This document shows positions 33,554 to 42,493 of a DNA stretch of 50,699 nt, in pieces (positions within the stretch are counted from its first letter, which is position 1; each line of letters starts with the position of its first letter). Position numbers and translations under genes: made by a program. The stretch comes from DATCJY01 sp036562565 (lineage in GTDB: Bacteria; Bacteroidota; Bacteroidia; Flavobacteriales_D; Sanyastnellaceae), in contig DATCJY010000023.1 in the NCBI GenBank assembly GCA_036562565.1, positions 1 through 50,699 on the forward strand, in the 5' to 3' direction. The notes beneath the pieces are model-generated. The model saw nothing but the letters and a program-made list of their open reading frames with translations. It did not search any database and was not told the DNA's origin.

Positions 33554-35850
33554 TTCTGATTAAGCAACTTGGCAAGGCGATGCACCTCGCTTTGGAAGTA
33601 GCTGTCATATAAGGCTTTCTGAATATGTAATTTTTCGGACTTGGTCAAGTGCCAATTCAATGAAACTTGCGTGTCTTTGTCCTGCTGCAGTTCAAATGTT
33701 ACTAAGTCAACAGAACCTGTGAACCAACCTTTAAGGTAGCGAAACGCTTGCTCATTGTTGTAATCTTGAGTTTTAGTGAGGTTGCCATAAATACCTCCAA
33801 CAGGTGCTGAGAATTTCCCGAAGAATGATGGATGGTGTTCTTCCAATTCTTTGTTCTTTGGTAAATCTCTAATTTGAACCACAATCACACCACTTGTATT
33901 TTTATTAATCCAGTCCTTGAAAGTGAAAATGAATTGCATGGTGGTTTTCAAACCATAATTGTCGCGTACACCGGCATCTACCATATCAATCGGAGGTTCC
34001 GTAGGCAGAGTAGTCATTGGCAATACATATGGAAATGTAGCGCTCATGCGCAATGCCGAGAGGAACTGCAAATTGTTTGCATCATGATTTTCAAACATGC
34101 GTCTGAACTCCACATCCTCCGGTAACTGATGATTGTGACCGTTTAACCTAAAAGGAGAAGTGAGATAACTGATGGGTTGTGAGGAGATAAGCATTCTTCT
34201 TCCATCCCTTGATATCGTTGGTGAAAGCACCATCATCGGAATGAATGATTTGAACTCATATTCGGAATAATCACGCAATCTCCGGTTGAAGATATAATCC
34301 GTATTGCGATGGAATTGCTCTTCAAATGCAGTGGCTCTGTCTTTGGAGTATTTATAATTCCCGTCCTCAATGCGTTGGTATCGCACCAGCCAATCATTGG
34401 TCACTGCCGACATCATGATGGGGTTGAGGAGGTCTTTGGCCATGTTTTCAGCATATTGTCTGTCGTAGAGATTTATCTGTTCTCCCCACGATTGGCGCAG
34501 CTTGAGTTCGCGCATATATGCCGCACCAAACATTCCTCCTGATGCACCGGTCATCAACACAGCATGGTCCAAGAGTTTACCATTCAAAAGACTATCTACA
34601 TAAGCCATGGAAAGCATGTTCCAATAAGCGGAACGCGTTCCACCACCACTGTGATTCAGAATAATGAGTTTCGGTTTTGATGAGCTGCCAATGAGTTTGC
34701 GAATTTTCGCTTTCCAGTTTTCCAGCATACCGATTCCAATCAAGCTATCGGCTTCGGTCATTTGAGTTGTTGGTATATACAAAGCCGGGTCATATGGTAC
34801 AGGAGGTACATCATAGTTCAGACCATAAGCTTTGGTCTGCTGTCTGAATATGCGCAAATCCTCATAGAAATAATTAAATCCTGCAATGAATAAAATGACA
34901 AGTGTCAAAGTCCAGCCGCGCATACGCGAATGAATGGCGCTAAACAACATAATCAGCACGGTCAGAAACAGCATCAAACTTGCCGCAGCGGGAATAATCA
35001 ACACTTCATATGAACGCAATGAGCCGATAATGATGAAAGAAAAAATCAATGCAAGTTCAAAGCGCGAAGCATTGACGTGGTTTTGATCAAATACTTTATC
35101 GAGAATACTCTTGCTGTAGTGCCCGCAATCCCTTGCCAGACTGATTTTGGTCAATGAGAATAAATAGGTTTCTACATACCAATTGCCATGCGACCTGCGA
35201 GCACGTCTGAGCCAACGTGCGAGCCTACCTGTACGTGAAGCAGCTTCAGCTTCTTCCTCCTCTTCTTCTTCCTGATCATGTTCCTGCTCTTTCGCCCACA
35301 CCTTTTGCTCTGATTTGGCAAAATTGCTCGCACTCTTGTTGGTATAAACAAAGTAGATATAAGATAAAAACTGAAACACAAAGACCATGATAACAAAGCT
35401 GGTGAGGTTCAGCAGTACATTGAATCCTGACACCAACTCCCTACTCATTTGATATCGAGCGCTGCAAATGCAGTATGTAATAACGAATACTGTAGGAATA
35501 ATGAAGTTATTGAGACAGAATTTCTGGAACGGCTTATTGAGTGTTGCGATGAATGGGAAACGATAACCATGGCGGATGTAGGTATACAGGTTGAAACCGC
35601 TAATAAATCCACCCACTGCAAAACCCAGTATTCCAAACGAAACAACACCCGTAACTCCCAAATATTCCGGAATCAAGAATTGCTGAGGCACCCCCACACG
35701 CGCGGCCACAACACCGGTGATGATTCCAAAAAGAAACAACCACAACAGCAATAAGAAAGTGTTCTTCTTGATATGAAGCAATAACAACTGAAATGGGAAG
35801 AAATAAATAATTCTATTTCTGCGCGGAGGTGTTGTATGTGTCTTGCTCAT
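33550..35850 (-). CDS. Membrane-anchored patatin-like phospholipase
   Basis: A 766-residue protein whose first third is a membrane region with about six to eight helices (residues 20-170 and 265-330), split by a soluble stretch with an acidic run of about nine Glu followed by an Arg-rich segment (residues 188-222). The C-terminal patatin-like domain has the oxyanion-hole GGGTRSA, the nucleophile Ser437 in GASGG, and the catalytic Asp625 in DAGVRDN. It should hydrolyse lipid acyl chains at the membrane; the substrate is unknown. The frame extends to a TTG at 35859, but ATG 35850 is preferred. The stop overlaps that of cutC. Confidence 0.88.
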   Translation of the reverse strand: MSKTHTTPPRRNRIIYFFPFQLLLLHIKKNTFLLLLWLFLFGIITGVVAARVGVPQQFLIPEYLGVTGVVSFGILGFAVGGFISGFNLYTYIRHGYRFPFIATLNKPFQKFCLNNFIIPTVFVITYCICSARYQMSRELVSGFNVLLNLTSFVIMVFVFQFLSYIYFVYTNKSASNFAKSEQKVWAKEQEHDQEEEEEEEAEAASRTGRLARWLRRARRSHGNWYVETYLFSLTKISLARDCGHYSKSILDKVFDQNHVNASRFELALIFSFIIIGSLRSYEVLIIPAAASLMLFLTVLIMLFSAIHSRMRGWTLTLVILFIAGFNYFYEDLRIFRQQTKAYGLNYDVPPVPYDPALYIPTTQMTEADSLIGIGMLENWKAKIRKLIGSSSKPKLIILNHSGGGTRSAYWNMLSMAYVDSLLNGKLLDHAVLMTGASGGMFGAAYMRELKLRQSWGEQINLYDRQYAENMAKDLLNPIMMSAVTNDWLVRYQRIEDGNYKYSKDRATAFEEQFHRNTDYIFNRRLRDYSEYEFKSFIPMMVLSPTISRDGRRMLISSQPISYLTSPFRLNGHNHQLPEDVEFRRMFENHDANNLQFLSALRMSATFPYVLPMTTLPTEPPIDMVDAGVRDNYGLKTTMQFIFTFKDWINKNTSGVIVVQIRDLPKNKELEEHHPSFFGKFSAPVGGIYGNLTKTQDYNNEQAFRYLKGWFTGSVDLVTFELQQDKDTQVSLNWHLTKSEKLHIQKALYDSYFQSEVHRLAKLLNQN

Positions 35851-35957
35851 TGTCGGCAAATTACATGGAATTCAGTTTTCTTCAGTCATCCTTTGGACAG
35901 TGATTTTAAACGCATTGTTTCTCAAAAAGTGACATCGCAGCGACCTGAAACATCACT

Positions 35958-35965
35958 TAAGTTTG
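35958..35965 (+). promoter_or_regulatory. -7 element for smpB
   Basis: TAAGTTTG fits TANNTTTG. It lies 49 bases before ATG 36014 and overlaps the alternative upstream TTG start (35963), which argues for the shorter smpB. Confidence 0.5.
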
Positions 35966-36013
35966 CAGTCCCTAATTCCGGTGTGGACGAACGCAGGCAA
36001 ACACATTGCACGT

Positions 36014-36460
36014 ATGGCTCAGGTTGAGATAAAAAACAAAAAGGCGGCATTCAAATACACTCTTCTTGAAGAGTTTACAGCAGGTATTGTGCTCAGTGGT
36101 TCTGAAATAAAAAGCATTCGGGCCATGAAAGCCAATATCTCTGATGCCTATTGCAAAATGATCAATGGAGAGCTGTATGTAATGAATATGTACATTGGGC
36201 CTTACCACAATGCAGGGTATTCTCAGCACAAGGAGCGCAATAGCCGCAAACTGCTGCTCAACCGAGTTGAACTCCGCAAGATAGACCGCAGGCTGCGCGA
36301 TACAGGAATCACAGTTGTACCTACCCTCCTATTTATCAATGAAAAGGGATGGGCCAAACTCACCATTTGTCTGGCCAAGGGTAAGAACATGGGAGATAAA
36401 CGTCTGGACCAAAAAGAGAAAGATTTAAAGCGCGAAAGCGATCGCGGTTTTAAAGAGTAA
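36014..36460 (+). CDS. smpB: tmRNA-binding protein SmpB
   Basis: Binds tmRNA and brings it to stalled ribosomes for trans-translation. The 148-residue protein has the oligonucleotide-binding fold of the family: KNKKAAFKYTLLEEFTAGIVLSGSEIKSIR near residues 6-35, the conserved NGELYVMNMYI, the YSQHKERNSRKLLL segment and a basic tail rich in Lys and Arg (residues about 123-148). The reading frame extends upstream to a TTG, but that lies over the -7 element, so ATG 36014 is the start. The tmRNA itself was not seen in the window. Confidence 0.96.
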   Translation: MAQVEIKNKKAAFKYTLLEEFTAGIVLSGSEIKSIRAMKANISDAYCKMINGELYVMNMYIGPYHNAGYSQHKERNSRKLLLNRVELRKIDRRLRDTGITVVPTLLFINEKGWAKLTICLAKGKNMGDKRLDQKEKDLKRESDRGFKE

Positions 36461-36896
36461 TCAAAATTACCCTTTGCTTATTCTTTGGGATATAATTCCT
36501 TAATTGGAAAAATGATATCCCTGGATTTATCAGCTAATCGCATTCGATTAATTTGATTTCATTTCCAATCTTTTTTTGGGAAATTCATCCCAACATTTTA
36601 GCTGTTTTCTATTTCAGGATTTCTACATCAATTCTTGGTTAGATGGATGCTTCAGCTATTGCTGTTTATTTGAAGTTGATTTTCCGAAATGTGTGAACGA
36701 AATTGCGGAAATATTAAAAATCAAAAAAACTTTATTCTATAGATAGTCATACGGGATTTAATTTTAATTAGACGAACCATCAAGAATGGGGATTGCAAAT
36801 AATCAAAGTGCTAATTGACCAACTAAACAGAAAAATAAAAACACATAATACAGATGTTTTTTTTTCTTTGCATTCAACTTTAACTAAACGCGAAGT
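36461..36896. other. AT-rich region with hairpins between smpB and the response regulator
   Basis: About 436 bases without a gene. After smpB it holds two clear hairpins: GGGATAT/ATATCCC (36487-36493, 36515-36521) enclosing TTCC/GGAA, and TAATCG-CATT-CGATTA (36535-36550). Neither is followed by a T run. Before the regulator a TTTCTTTG (36863-36870) is one base off the -7 consensus. Confidence 0.4.
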
Positions 36897-37592
36897 ATGC
36901 CAACTAAACACATCTTAATTGTAGAAGACGACATTTTAAACAGGAGACTTTACAAGAAGGTACTGATTGAAAACCATTACAATGTACGTGAAGCCCCAAA
37001 TTCGTTGGAGGCCAACAAGATTTTGGACAGCGAACCGGTTGATTTAGTGATCTTGGACATCCATCTAGGAGAAAATGAAATTGATGGCGTCAGCCTGGGG
37101 CGATTGATACGGGACAAATACCACAAACCATTTATCTATCTCACGGCCAACCAAACCAAGGATATAATCAATGAAGTGGACATTACAACTCCTTCCTCCT
37201 ACCTCACCAAGCCTTTCAAAAACGAAGAATTCCTTGCTTCCATCGTTGTAGCAATGCACCAGTACCAACCCGCGAGCAAGAGTGAACAGACAGTGACCGT
37301 AAAAGATGGTGAATACACACTGGAATTGGCTTTAGAGCTAATTGATTACATCGAATCGGCAGGCAATTACCTCATGTATTACGCCAACAATAAGATTTAT
37401 AAAAGCCGAAACACAATAAAAGGCATCTTGGAGATTTTGCCATCTGATATGTTCATCCAGACCCACCGCGCATTCATTGTCAACAAAAACAAAATCACAA
37501 AACACAACGGAAAACAACTGATTGTAAACGGTCATGTTGTTCCAATCTCTAAGACTTTTCTCCAGAGTCAAGTTGAACAACTGGCTTCATAA
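36897..37592 (+). CDS. LytTR-family response regulator
   Basis: A 231-residue two-component response regulator. The receiver domain (residues 1-122) has the acidic pocket EDD at 10-12, the phospho-acceptor Asp54 in LVILDIHLGE, Thr in YLTAN and the Lys in LTKPFKN. The C-terminal LytTR DNA-binding domain (about 130-231) includes YIESAGNYLMYY, IQTHRAFIVNKNKI and VPISKTF. No histidine kinase is adjacent, so its partner is unknown. It is followed by a terminator shared with the thiolase gene. Confidence 0.92.
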   Translation: MPTKHILIVEDDILNRRLYKKVLIENHYNVREAPNSLEANKILDSEPVDLVILDIHLGENEIDGVSLGRLIRDKYHKPFIYLTANQTKDIINEVDITTPSSYLTKPFKNEEFLASIVVAMHQYQPASKSEQTVTVKDGEYTLELALELIDYIESAGNYLMYYANNKIYKSRNTIKGILEILPSDMFIQTHRAFIVNKNKITKHNGKQLIVNGHVVPISKTFLQSQVEQLAS

Positions 37593-37647
37593 AGTTAGTT
37601 GAATTGAATCTGACTTAACGACTCTCGTTTTTTCAGAACGGACCAAT

Positions 37648-37680
37648 AAAAAACACGCACCCTTTACCGGATGCGTGTTT
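37648..37680. terminator. Bidirectional intrinsic terminator, response regulator / thiolase
   Basis: AAACACGCA (37651-37659) pairs with TGCGTGTTT (37672-37680), with two more inner C-G pairs after one mismatch. A-rich and T-rich flanks allow use on both strands. Confidence 0.8.
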
Positions 37681-37703
37681 AATCATTTTATTGACGGCTA
37701 ATC

Positions 37704-38882
37704 TTATAGATTTTCAATCACAACTGCGCTGGCACCACCACCACCGTTGCAAATACCTGCACCACCGTACTTACCATTGTTTTGTTTCAAAACATGGATG
37801 AGCGTAACGATGATACGAGCACCACTACAACCTAGTGGGTGCCCCAATGAAACGGCTCCACCGTTCACATTCACCTTAGCAGGGTCGAGATTCATTTTTT
37901 GCATGTTGACGATACCCACTACTGAGAAGGCCTCATTCAACTCCACAAAATCCAAGTCAGACATTTGCAATCCTGCTTTTGCAACAGCTTTGGGCAAAGC
38001 CAAAGAAGGCGTAGTGGTGAACCATTCAGGAGCTTGTTCAGCATCTGCATATGAAACAAGTTTAGCAAGAGGTTTCAAGCCTAGTGCTTCCATCTTCTCC
38101 TTGCTCATCAAAACAACGGCAGCAGCACCATCGTTCATGGTACTAGCGTTAGCAGCAGTTACAGTACCATCTTTTGAGAACGCTGGCTTGAGCTGAGGAA
38201 CTTTGTCAAAATTCACATTCTTGAACTCTTCATCAGTGTCTATCACGATGGTTTCACCTTTGCGGCCGGTCATTTGAAGAGGAACGATTTCATCTTTGAA
38301 TTTACCTGCTGCATGCGCGGCCGCACTGCGCTTATAGCTCTCGATAGCAAAAGCATCTTGCTGTTCGCGAGTGATATTGCATTCTTTCGCGCACATGTCG
38401 GCAGCAACACCCATCGCATAGTTATTATAGACATCGGTCAAGCCATCTTTAGCTAGACCATCAATCATTTTCACATCCCCATATTTGTTGCCCCAACGCA
38501 TGTTAGGAGCATAGAAAGGAACCTGGCTCATGCTTTCCATTCCACCGGCAACCACTACATCAGCATCACCAAGCATAATGCTTTGAGCGCCTTGCATAAT
38601 GGCTTTCATACCGGAAGCACACACTTTGTTTACGGTTGTGCAAGTCACGTTATCAGGCAAGCCTGCAAATTTTGCTGCCTGACGTGCCGGTGCCTGACCA
38701 AGATTGGCCTGAATTACAGAACCCATCAATACCTCATTTACCTCTTTCGGGTCAAGGTTGATTTTATCCAAAGCACCTTTGATAGCAGCTGCACCTAGCT
38801 TGGTAGCAGAGATTGAAGCCAATGAGCCACCAAAGCTTCCTATCGGTGTGCGCACGGCAGAAACAATATAAACTTCTTTCAT
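37704..38882 (-). CDS. Acetyl-CoA C-acetyltransferase (thiolase II)
   Basis: Condenses two acetyl-CoA, or cleaves acetoacetyl-CoA, in the cytoplasm. The 392-residue length is normal. Catalytic residues are visible: Cys88 in NKVCASGMKA, His348 in LGHPLGCSGAR and Cys378 in CNGGGGASA. GGMESMSQVPFYAPNMRWG near residue 114 is typical. It stands alone on the minus strand, diverging from two small secreted protein genes. Whether it serves ketone-body, amino acid or polyhydroxyalkanoate metabolism cannot be told. Confidence 0.95.
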   Translation of the reverse strand: MKEVYIVSAVRTPIGSFGGSLASISATKLGAAAIKGALDKINLDPKEVNEVLMGSVIQANLGQAPARQAAKFAGLPDNVTCTTVNKVCASGMKAIMQGAQSIMLGDADVVVAGGMESMSQVPFYAPNMRWGNKYGDVKMIDGLAKDGLTDVYNNYAMGVAADMCAKECNITREQQDAFAIESYKRSAAAHAAGKFKDEIVPLQMTGRKGETIVIDTDEEFKNVNFDKVPQLKPAFSKDGTVTAANASTMNDGAAAVVLMSKEKMEALGLKPLAKLVSYADAEQAPEWFTTTPSLALPKAVAKAGLQMSDLDFVELNEAFSVVGIVNMQKMNLDPAKVNVNGGAVSLGHPLGCSGARIIVTLIHVLKQNNGKYGGAGICNGGGGASAVVIENL

Positions 38883-38960
38883 TGAGAGTGTTTTTTGCGA
38901 ATTAATTGGACGCGAATTTAGGGCGATTGGTATATAAGAAAAATTTCACCTCGGATAATA

Positions 38961-38989
38961 TTGATATCCCTACTAACGTAGTATCCTTG
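38961..38989 (+). promoter_or_regulatory. Probable promoter of the tandem small secreted protein genes
   Basis: TTG (38961-38963), 18 bases, then TATCCTTG (38982-38989), one mismatch from TANNTTTG and 50 bases before the first ATG. Confidence 0.5.
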
Positions 38990-39039
38990 CCACACATTAA
39001 TTCTTTCACTTTCATACATCAAAACATCCGTCTGCAGCC

Positions 39040-39459
39040 ATGCTAACCGCAATTTATCAATCCCTTATTATCCTCATTACCATTACCACTCATCTTTCCA
39101 TGGCTGCTCCAGATTGCAGTAAAGTCAAGCATGGTGTATTTGTGATGGAAGACGATCAAATGGGCAATACTATCATCACACGTGAAAATGACATACAGCG
39201 TGAGGAAAACAATCAAATGGGTGTCACTATTGAACTGAAAGTGCAATGGGTAAATGAATGTTCCTATCGACTTATCCCTTATCGAATCCTTCAGAACAAC
39301 TCGGGAGTTGATTTATCCGAAGACCTTCAGTTGCTAGTGGAAATACTAGAAGTACACAAGGATTATTATCTCCAACGCACCACTTCGCTCATTTATCCTG
39401 AGATTTCGATTTCATCAAGAATCTACCGATACAACAAGAAAAAGAGCTTTGACAAATAA
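39040..39459 (+). CDS. Small secreted protein, paralogue 1
   Basis: A 139-residue protein with an N-terminal signal peptide (residues about 1-23). The mature part has CSKVKHGVF, NTIITRENDIQREEN, VQWVNECSYRLIPYR and a C-terminal ITE-like LEVHKDYYLQRTT stretch. This layout (CSK-K-G-F, R-x-D-x-Q-x-E, W-x-x-x-C-x-Y-x-L) is familiar from small Bacteroidota proteins often labelled DNA topoisomerase IV in databases, a label not supported by the sequence. Function is unknown; the two Cys of the mature part may pair. It is the first of two adjacent paralogues. Confidence 0.75.
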   Translation: MLTAIYQSLIILITITTHLSMAAPDCSKVKHGVFVMEDDQMGNTIITRENDIQREENNQMGVTIELKVQWVNECSYRLIPYRILQNNSGVDLSEDLQLLVEILEVHKDYYLQRTTSLIYPEISISSRIYRYNKKKSFDK

Positions 39460-39517
39460 TTCAACGCACACAGGCAATCCATCTCATCCCTTCCATTAGA
39501 GCAACCTCAACACATCT

Positions 39518-39940
39518 ATGCTTACAACAATATTTCAATCACTCCTCTTATTGTTTACTCTCCACACGTTTGTTGCTCCCGCTCCTCCAAAATGCAGTCG
39601 GGTAAAACACGGTGTTTTCATATTGGATGACGAAACAAGCGGAGTTACCATTATCACACGCGAGAACGATATTCAACGCGAGGAAAACAAGGAGCTCGGA
39701 GTGATTTTAGAAGATAAAGTGCAGTGGCTAAATGAATGCACATACCGACTCATCCCCTATCGCGTCATTCAAAACAATTCACACATCGATTTTTCGGAAG
39801 ACCTTCAGCTTGAAATCGAGATTCTTGAAGTACACAAAGAATACTACTTGCAGAGGACTACTTCACACATTTCGAATATGAGCGTTACAAAGAAAATCTT
39901 TATCTCAAACGAAAAGACCAAGAAGAAGTACGACAAATAA
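39518..39940 (+). CDS. Small secreted protein, paralogue 2
   Basis: A 140-residue protein closely similar to the one ending 58 bases upstream: both share VKHGVF, TIITRENDIQREEN, NECxYRLIPYR, SEDLQL and EILEVHK-YYLQRTTS, while the signal peptide and the C-terminal 20 residues differ. The Cys pair (CSRVKHG and NECTYR) is kept. This is a tandem duplication with a conserved core. No promoter was seen in the 58-base gap, so co-transcription is likely. It ends 24 bases before the facing cytochrome gene. Confidence 0.75.
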   Translation: MLTTIFQSLLLLFTLHTFVAPAPPKCSRVKHGVFILDDETSGVTIITRENDIQREENKELGVILEDKVQWLNECTYRLIPYRVIQNNSHIDFSEDLQLEIEILEVHKEYYLQRTTSHISNMSVTKKIFISNEKTKKKYDK

Positions 39941-39964
39941 GACGTGAGCTCAAGGCCATTCGTG

Positions 39965-41893
39965 TTATGGGATATAAATCTTGTGCACGCTTTGTTGTCC
40001 CGAATCTGATCTGAGTACAATGAGATATGTACCGGTGGCTAGCTTCGCTCTCCAGGTGCTATTGCCGGATGCCATGAACTTGCTATCCACAAGTTTACCA
40101 TTGATGTCATAACACTGAGCGAACACGGGAAGATGCGATGAAACAATGATGTCGCGACTTCCATTGACATAAACCAACGGACGCCAATTCCCGTTCCTTT
40201 CAGCCACGCCAACATATTCATTCACTATCAGTTGGTTTGCACTCATCAGTACCGGTGAGCGATCAGCATTTTGGAACATCGTAGAAAAAGCATTTATCTC
40301 CGGAGTGGAAACTTCCAACAAGTCTTGCGCCCATGTAGGAGGTACACTTTGGAACCACACTTTCACATCCACTTCTGCAGGGCCAGTATATCCATTGAGC
40401 GGAATATGGTAGTGAATGATATCAGAGCCGCTTCCCTCTTGCGGCCCATAATTAAAATCGGCATCCGCGATTCCTAGGATGATCTTGGTAGTATCGTATT
40501 GTGCGTGAGAAGTACTGAAACCAAATGGAACCAAACGATTGTCTTTTATGGAGTGATGCGCTCTATTGAGCAAGGTGGTTCTTGCTCCATGTTCATCGCC
40601 CATCACCATTTCATAAATCTGTATCTGATCTTCTGAATTGATAATGTTGTAGTGAGGTTCCACTTCATCTTCACCTGTCTCATAAAAATCTTCATTGAAA
40701 CCGCCACTGCGGAAAATCTCATTGCCCAGCGGGTCTTTTAAAGCAAGATGCACGCTCATTCTGCGAGAAGGATATCCACTTGGCAATTTATGCCCGGTGC
40801 GGTTGGTGAGCTTCACATCCACATAGAGTGTATCCGCAGTGCGGTTCACCTCATTTAATTCAACAAAAAGACTCTGGTTCTGCAACAAATCAACTGTTTT
40901 TGAAATCGTCTCATTGAATTGTGACTCACTCGCATAGATATCTAGCTCTTCCCGGTTATCGCGTAGTAGGCGCAACATCAAAGCATTGCCACCGGTCAAT
41001 GTATGCAGTGAGAAATTGGGGCGCGGTTCGGTGTTATAGCCTACAGCCAGCTTCACATTTGGGCCATCCACCTGCGGCATGTGACAGGCTTGACAAGTAA
41101 CCCCCATTTCCGGATAGCCACTGTTGAGCCATTCATGCCAAGTAGCTTGTTCAATGAACTGATTGTCAGTAACGACACCATTCTCATCCACAGTTGCTGT
41201 AATAAGCGAATGACAACCGGCACACACCTCACTTCGACTGATATGCGATGCATACTCAGGCGAAAGTCCTGTGTACTCAGCCATAGGAGATATGAGCGGA
41301 CTGATGTATTGCCCATAAACATGGCCATCTTGATTGAAAAAAAGTTTTCCTGTGTGTTGGGCTACGGTCGGTTGTGGAAGTTGCTGATGACAAGCCAAAC
41401 AACTCACTCCATCCAGCGCAACACCATCGCCCAGCATTTCACTGATGCTGTAATGCTCAGCACCGGACATCAATGCATCATAGTGTCCAAGTGGAGCGTG
41501 GCAACGTGTACATGTATTCTCAATCTCCGCCTGAAGGTGTGGATAAGTGGTTACCTCGTGACTCACCTTCGCTCGCCAATACGGATCTTTGGCTGAGTTG
41601 GCCATCATCGTACTGCTCCAATCATCTACAACATTGATATCGCCTGCCTTACCGCTCACACTGGCAATACCGGCCGGGTCAAAACCATGGCAATGGTCAC
41701 ACCTCCCCGCACTTTGAAAATGTCCGTTGACTCCTTCAAACAACGAGTCCAGCGATCGTTCACCGGTATGATAAATAAATAGATTGTGTTCTCTCACATG
41801 CGCACCGGAACGCATCTGCCAATACAGCAGACCGGTAATCACCAGCATTATCACTACTAATATTGACTTCGCGGAGCGTAAATTTCTCACCAT
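39965..41893 (-). CDS. Pentaheme c-type cytochrome with T9SS-like sorting domain
   Basis: A 642-residue exported protein with one N-terminal hydrophobic segment (residues 9-26). Five CxxCH heme c sites are visible: CDHCH (65-69), CTRCH (128-132), CLACH (165-169), CAGCH (224-228) and CQACH (267-271). Several extra His (for example residues 112 and 147) could be distal ligands. Residues about 300-560 form a beta-rich region with VKLTNRTGHKLPSGYPSRR. The last 65 residues look like a type A T9SS sorting domain (CYDINGKLVDSK, LATGTYLIVLR). An outer-surface electron-transfer role is inference; the donor and acceptor are unknown. Confidence 0.85.
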   Translation of the reverse strand: MVRNLRSAKSILVVIMLVITGLLYWQMRSGAHVREHNLFIYHTGERSLDSLFEGVNGHFQSAGRCDHCHGFDPAGIASVSGKAGDINVVDDWSSTMMANSAKDPYWRAKVSHEVTTYPHLQAEIENTCTRCHAPLGHYDALMSGAEHYSISEMLGDGVALDGVSCLACHQQLPQPTVAQHTGKLFFNQDGHVYGQYISPLISPMAEYTGLSPEYASHISRSEVCAGCHSLITATVDENGVVTDNQFIEQATWHEWLNSGYPEMGVTCQACHMPQVDGPNVKLAVGYNTEPRPNFSLHTLTGGNALMLRLLRDNREELDIYASESQFNETISKTVDLLQNQSLFVELNEVNRTADTLYVDVKLTNRTGHKLPSGYPSRRMSVHLALKDPLGNEIFRSGGFNEDFYETGEDEVEPHYNIINSEDQIQIYEMVMGDEHGARTTLLNRAHHSIKDNRLVPFGFSTSHAQYDTTKIILGIADADFNYGPQEGSGSDIIHYHIPLNGYTGPAEVDVKVWFQSVPPTWAQDLLEVSTPEINAFSTMFQNADRSPVLMSANQLIVNEYVGVAERNGNWRPLVYVNGSRDIIVSSHLPVFAQCYDINGKLVDSKFMASGNSTWRAKLATGTYLIVLRSDSGQQSVHKIYIP

Positions 41894-42415
41894 ATTCCTT
41901 CAGTTCAGATGAATGAGTCGACCATGACTGAAGCTAATATAAATAAAAGCTTGCCTACCCTATTGTTTGAATAAATCTTAGAATTCCAAGTTTTGGGACT
42001 GTCTTTTTGAAAGTCTAGTTAGTGTGTTTTGCACACGTTGCACGACCTGTCGATGGACAAAAAATACCCACCGGTGGGTATTTTTTTTGTACTTAATATG
42101 AGTGATGTTTGCAAAACTTCAATCATTGATGAAGTCATTGAGAACATAGTAATGAGATGATTAAAACTATGATCAGACTAATCGTCCCGCATGATGGGCT
42201 CGTTGCCTTCACTGTTGCCAAACTGCATTATCACCAACTTAACCTTTAATTAAAACCTACCGACTTTTAATTAAAGTTCTTTTTCCAAATTTAATTTTTC
42301 ATTTCGTTCTACAGCGGTTAAGAACTTCACACCAATCTGAAAAGCCACACACTTATCAGGCCCACTCTTCTCTTTTAAAATATAATTTTCCTGTGACTTA
42401 AGTCCGGTAAGAGCT
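41894..42415. other. Divergent intergenic region, cytochrome / PAS-LuxR regulator
   Basis: No gene was seen. It contains a 28-bp perfect palindrome with terminator properties (42059-42086, separate entry) and a GTGTG/CACAC hairpin at about 42031-42045. On the minus strand TAAATTTG (42293-42286) is a possible -7 element for the cytochrome, which would place the palindrome inside its leader. No known riboswitch was recognised. Confidence 0.45.
42059..42088. terminator. Perfect 28-bp palindrome with T tail, orphan terminator
   Basis: AAAAAATACCCACC is followed directly by its exact complement, so an RNA hairpin with a CCGG tetraloop and a run of eight T forms on the plus strand, and one with six T on the minus strand. 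It lies between two divergent gene starts, where no annotated transcript should end. Confidence 0.75.
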
Positions 42416-42445
42416 TTGGCCAAGGTCTTGCTCCTAATATCTTTG
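42416..42445 (+). promoter_or_regulatory. Promoter of the PAS-LuxR regulator gene
   Basis: TTG (42416-42418), 19 bases, then TATCTTTG (42438-42445), an exact match to the Bacteroidota consensus. Transcription should start near 42452, so the reading frame extending to a TTG at 42416 cannot be the true start. Confidence 0.8.
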
Positions 42446-42493
42446 TCTCAATTCGAAACCACCTCAAAATTGAAAGACAACAAGTCAAAAGTA

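Noticed and set aside
36572..36600. GGGA-AATTCA-TCCC as a terminator of smpB
   Set aside because: Only four base pairs, and the T run precedes the stem instead of following it.
39040..39940. Small paralogues as possible toxin-antitoxin or immunity pair
   Set aside because: Both proteins are alike, both have signal peptides, and neither has a toxin or antitoxin motif; duplication explains the arrangement better.
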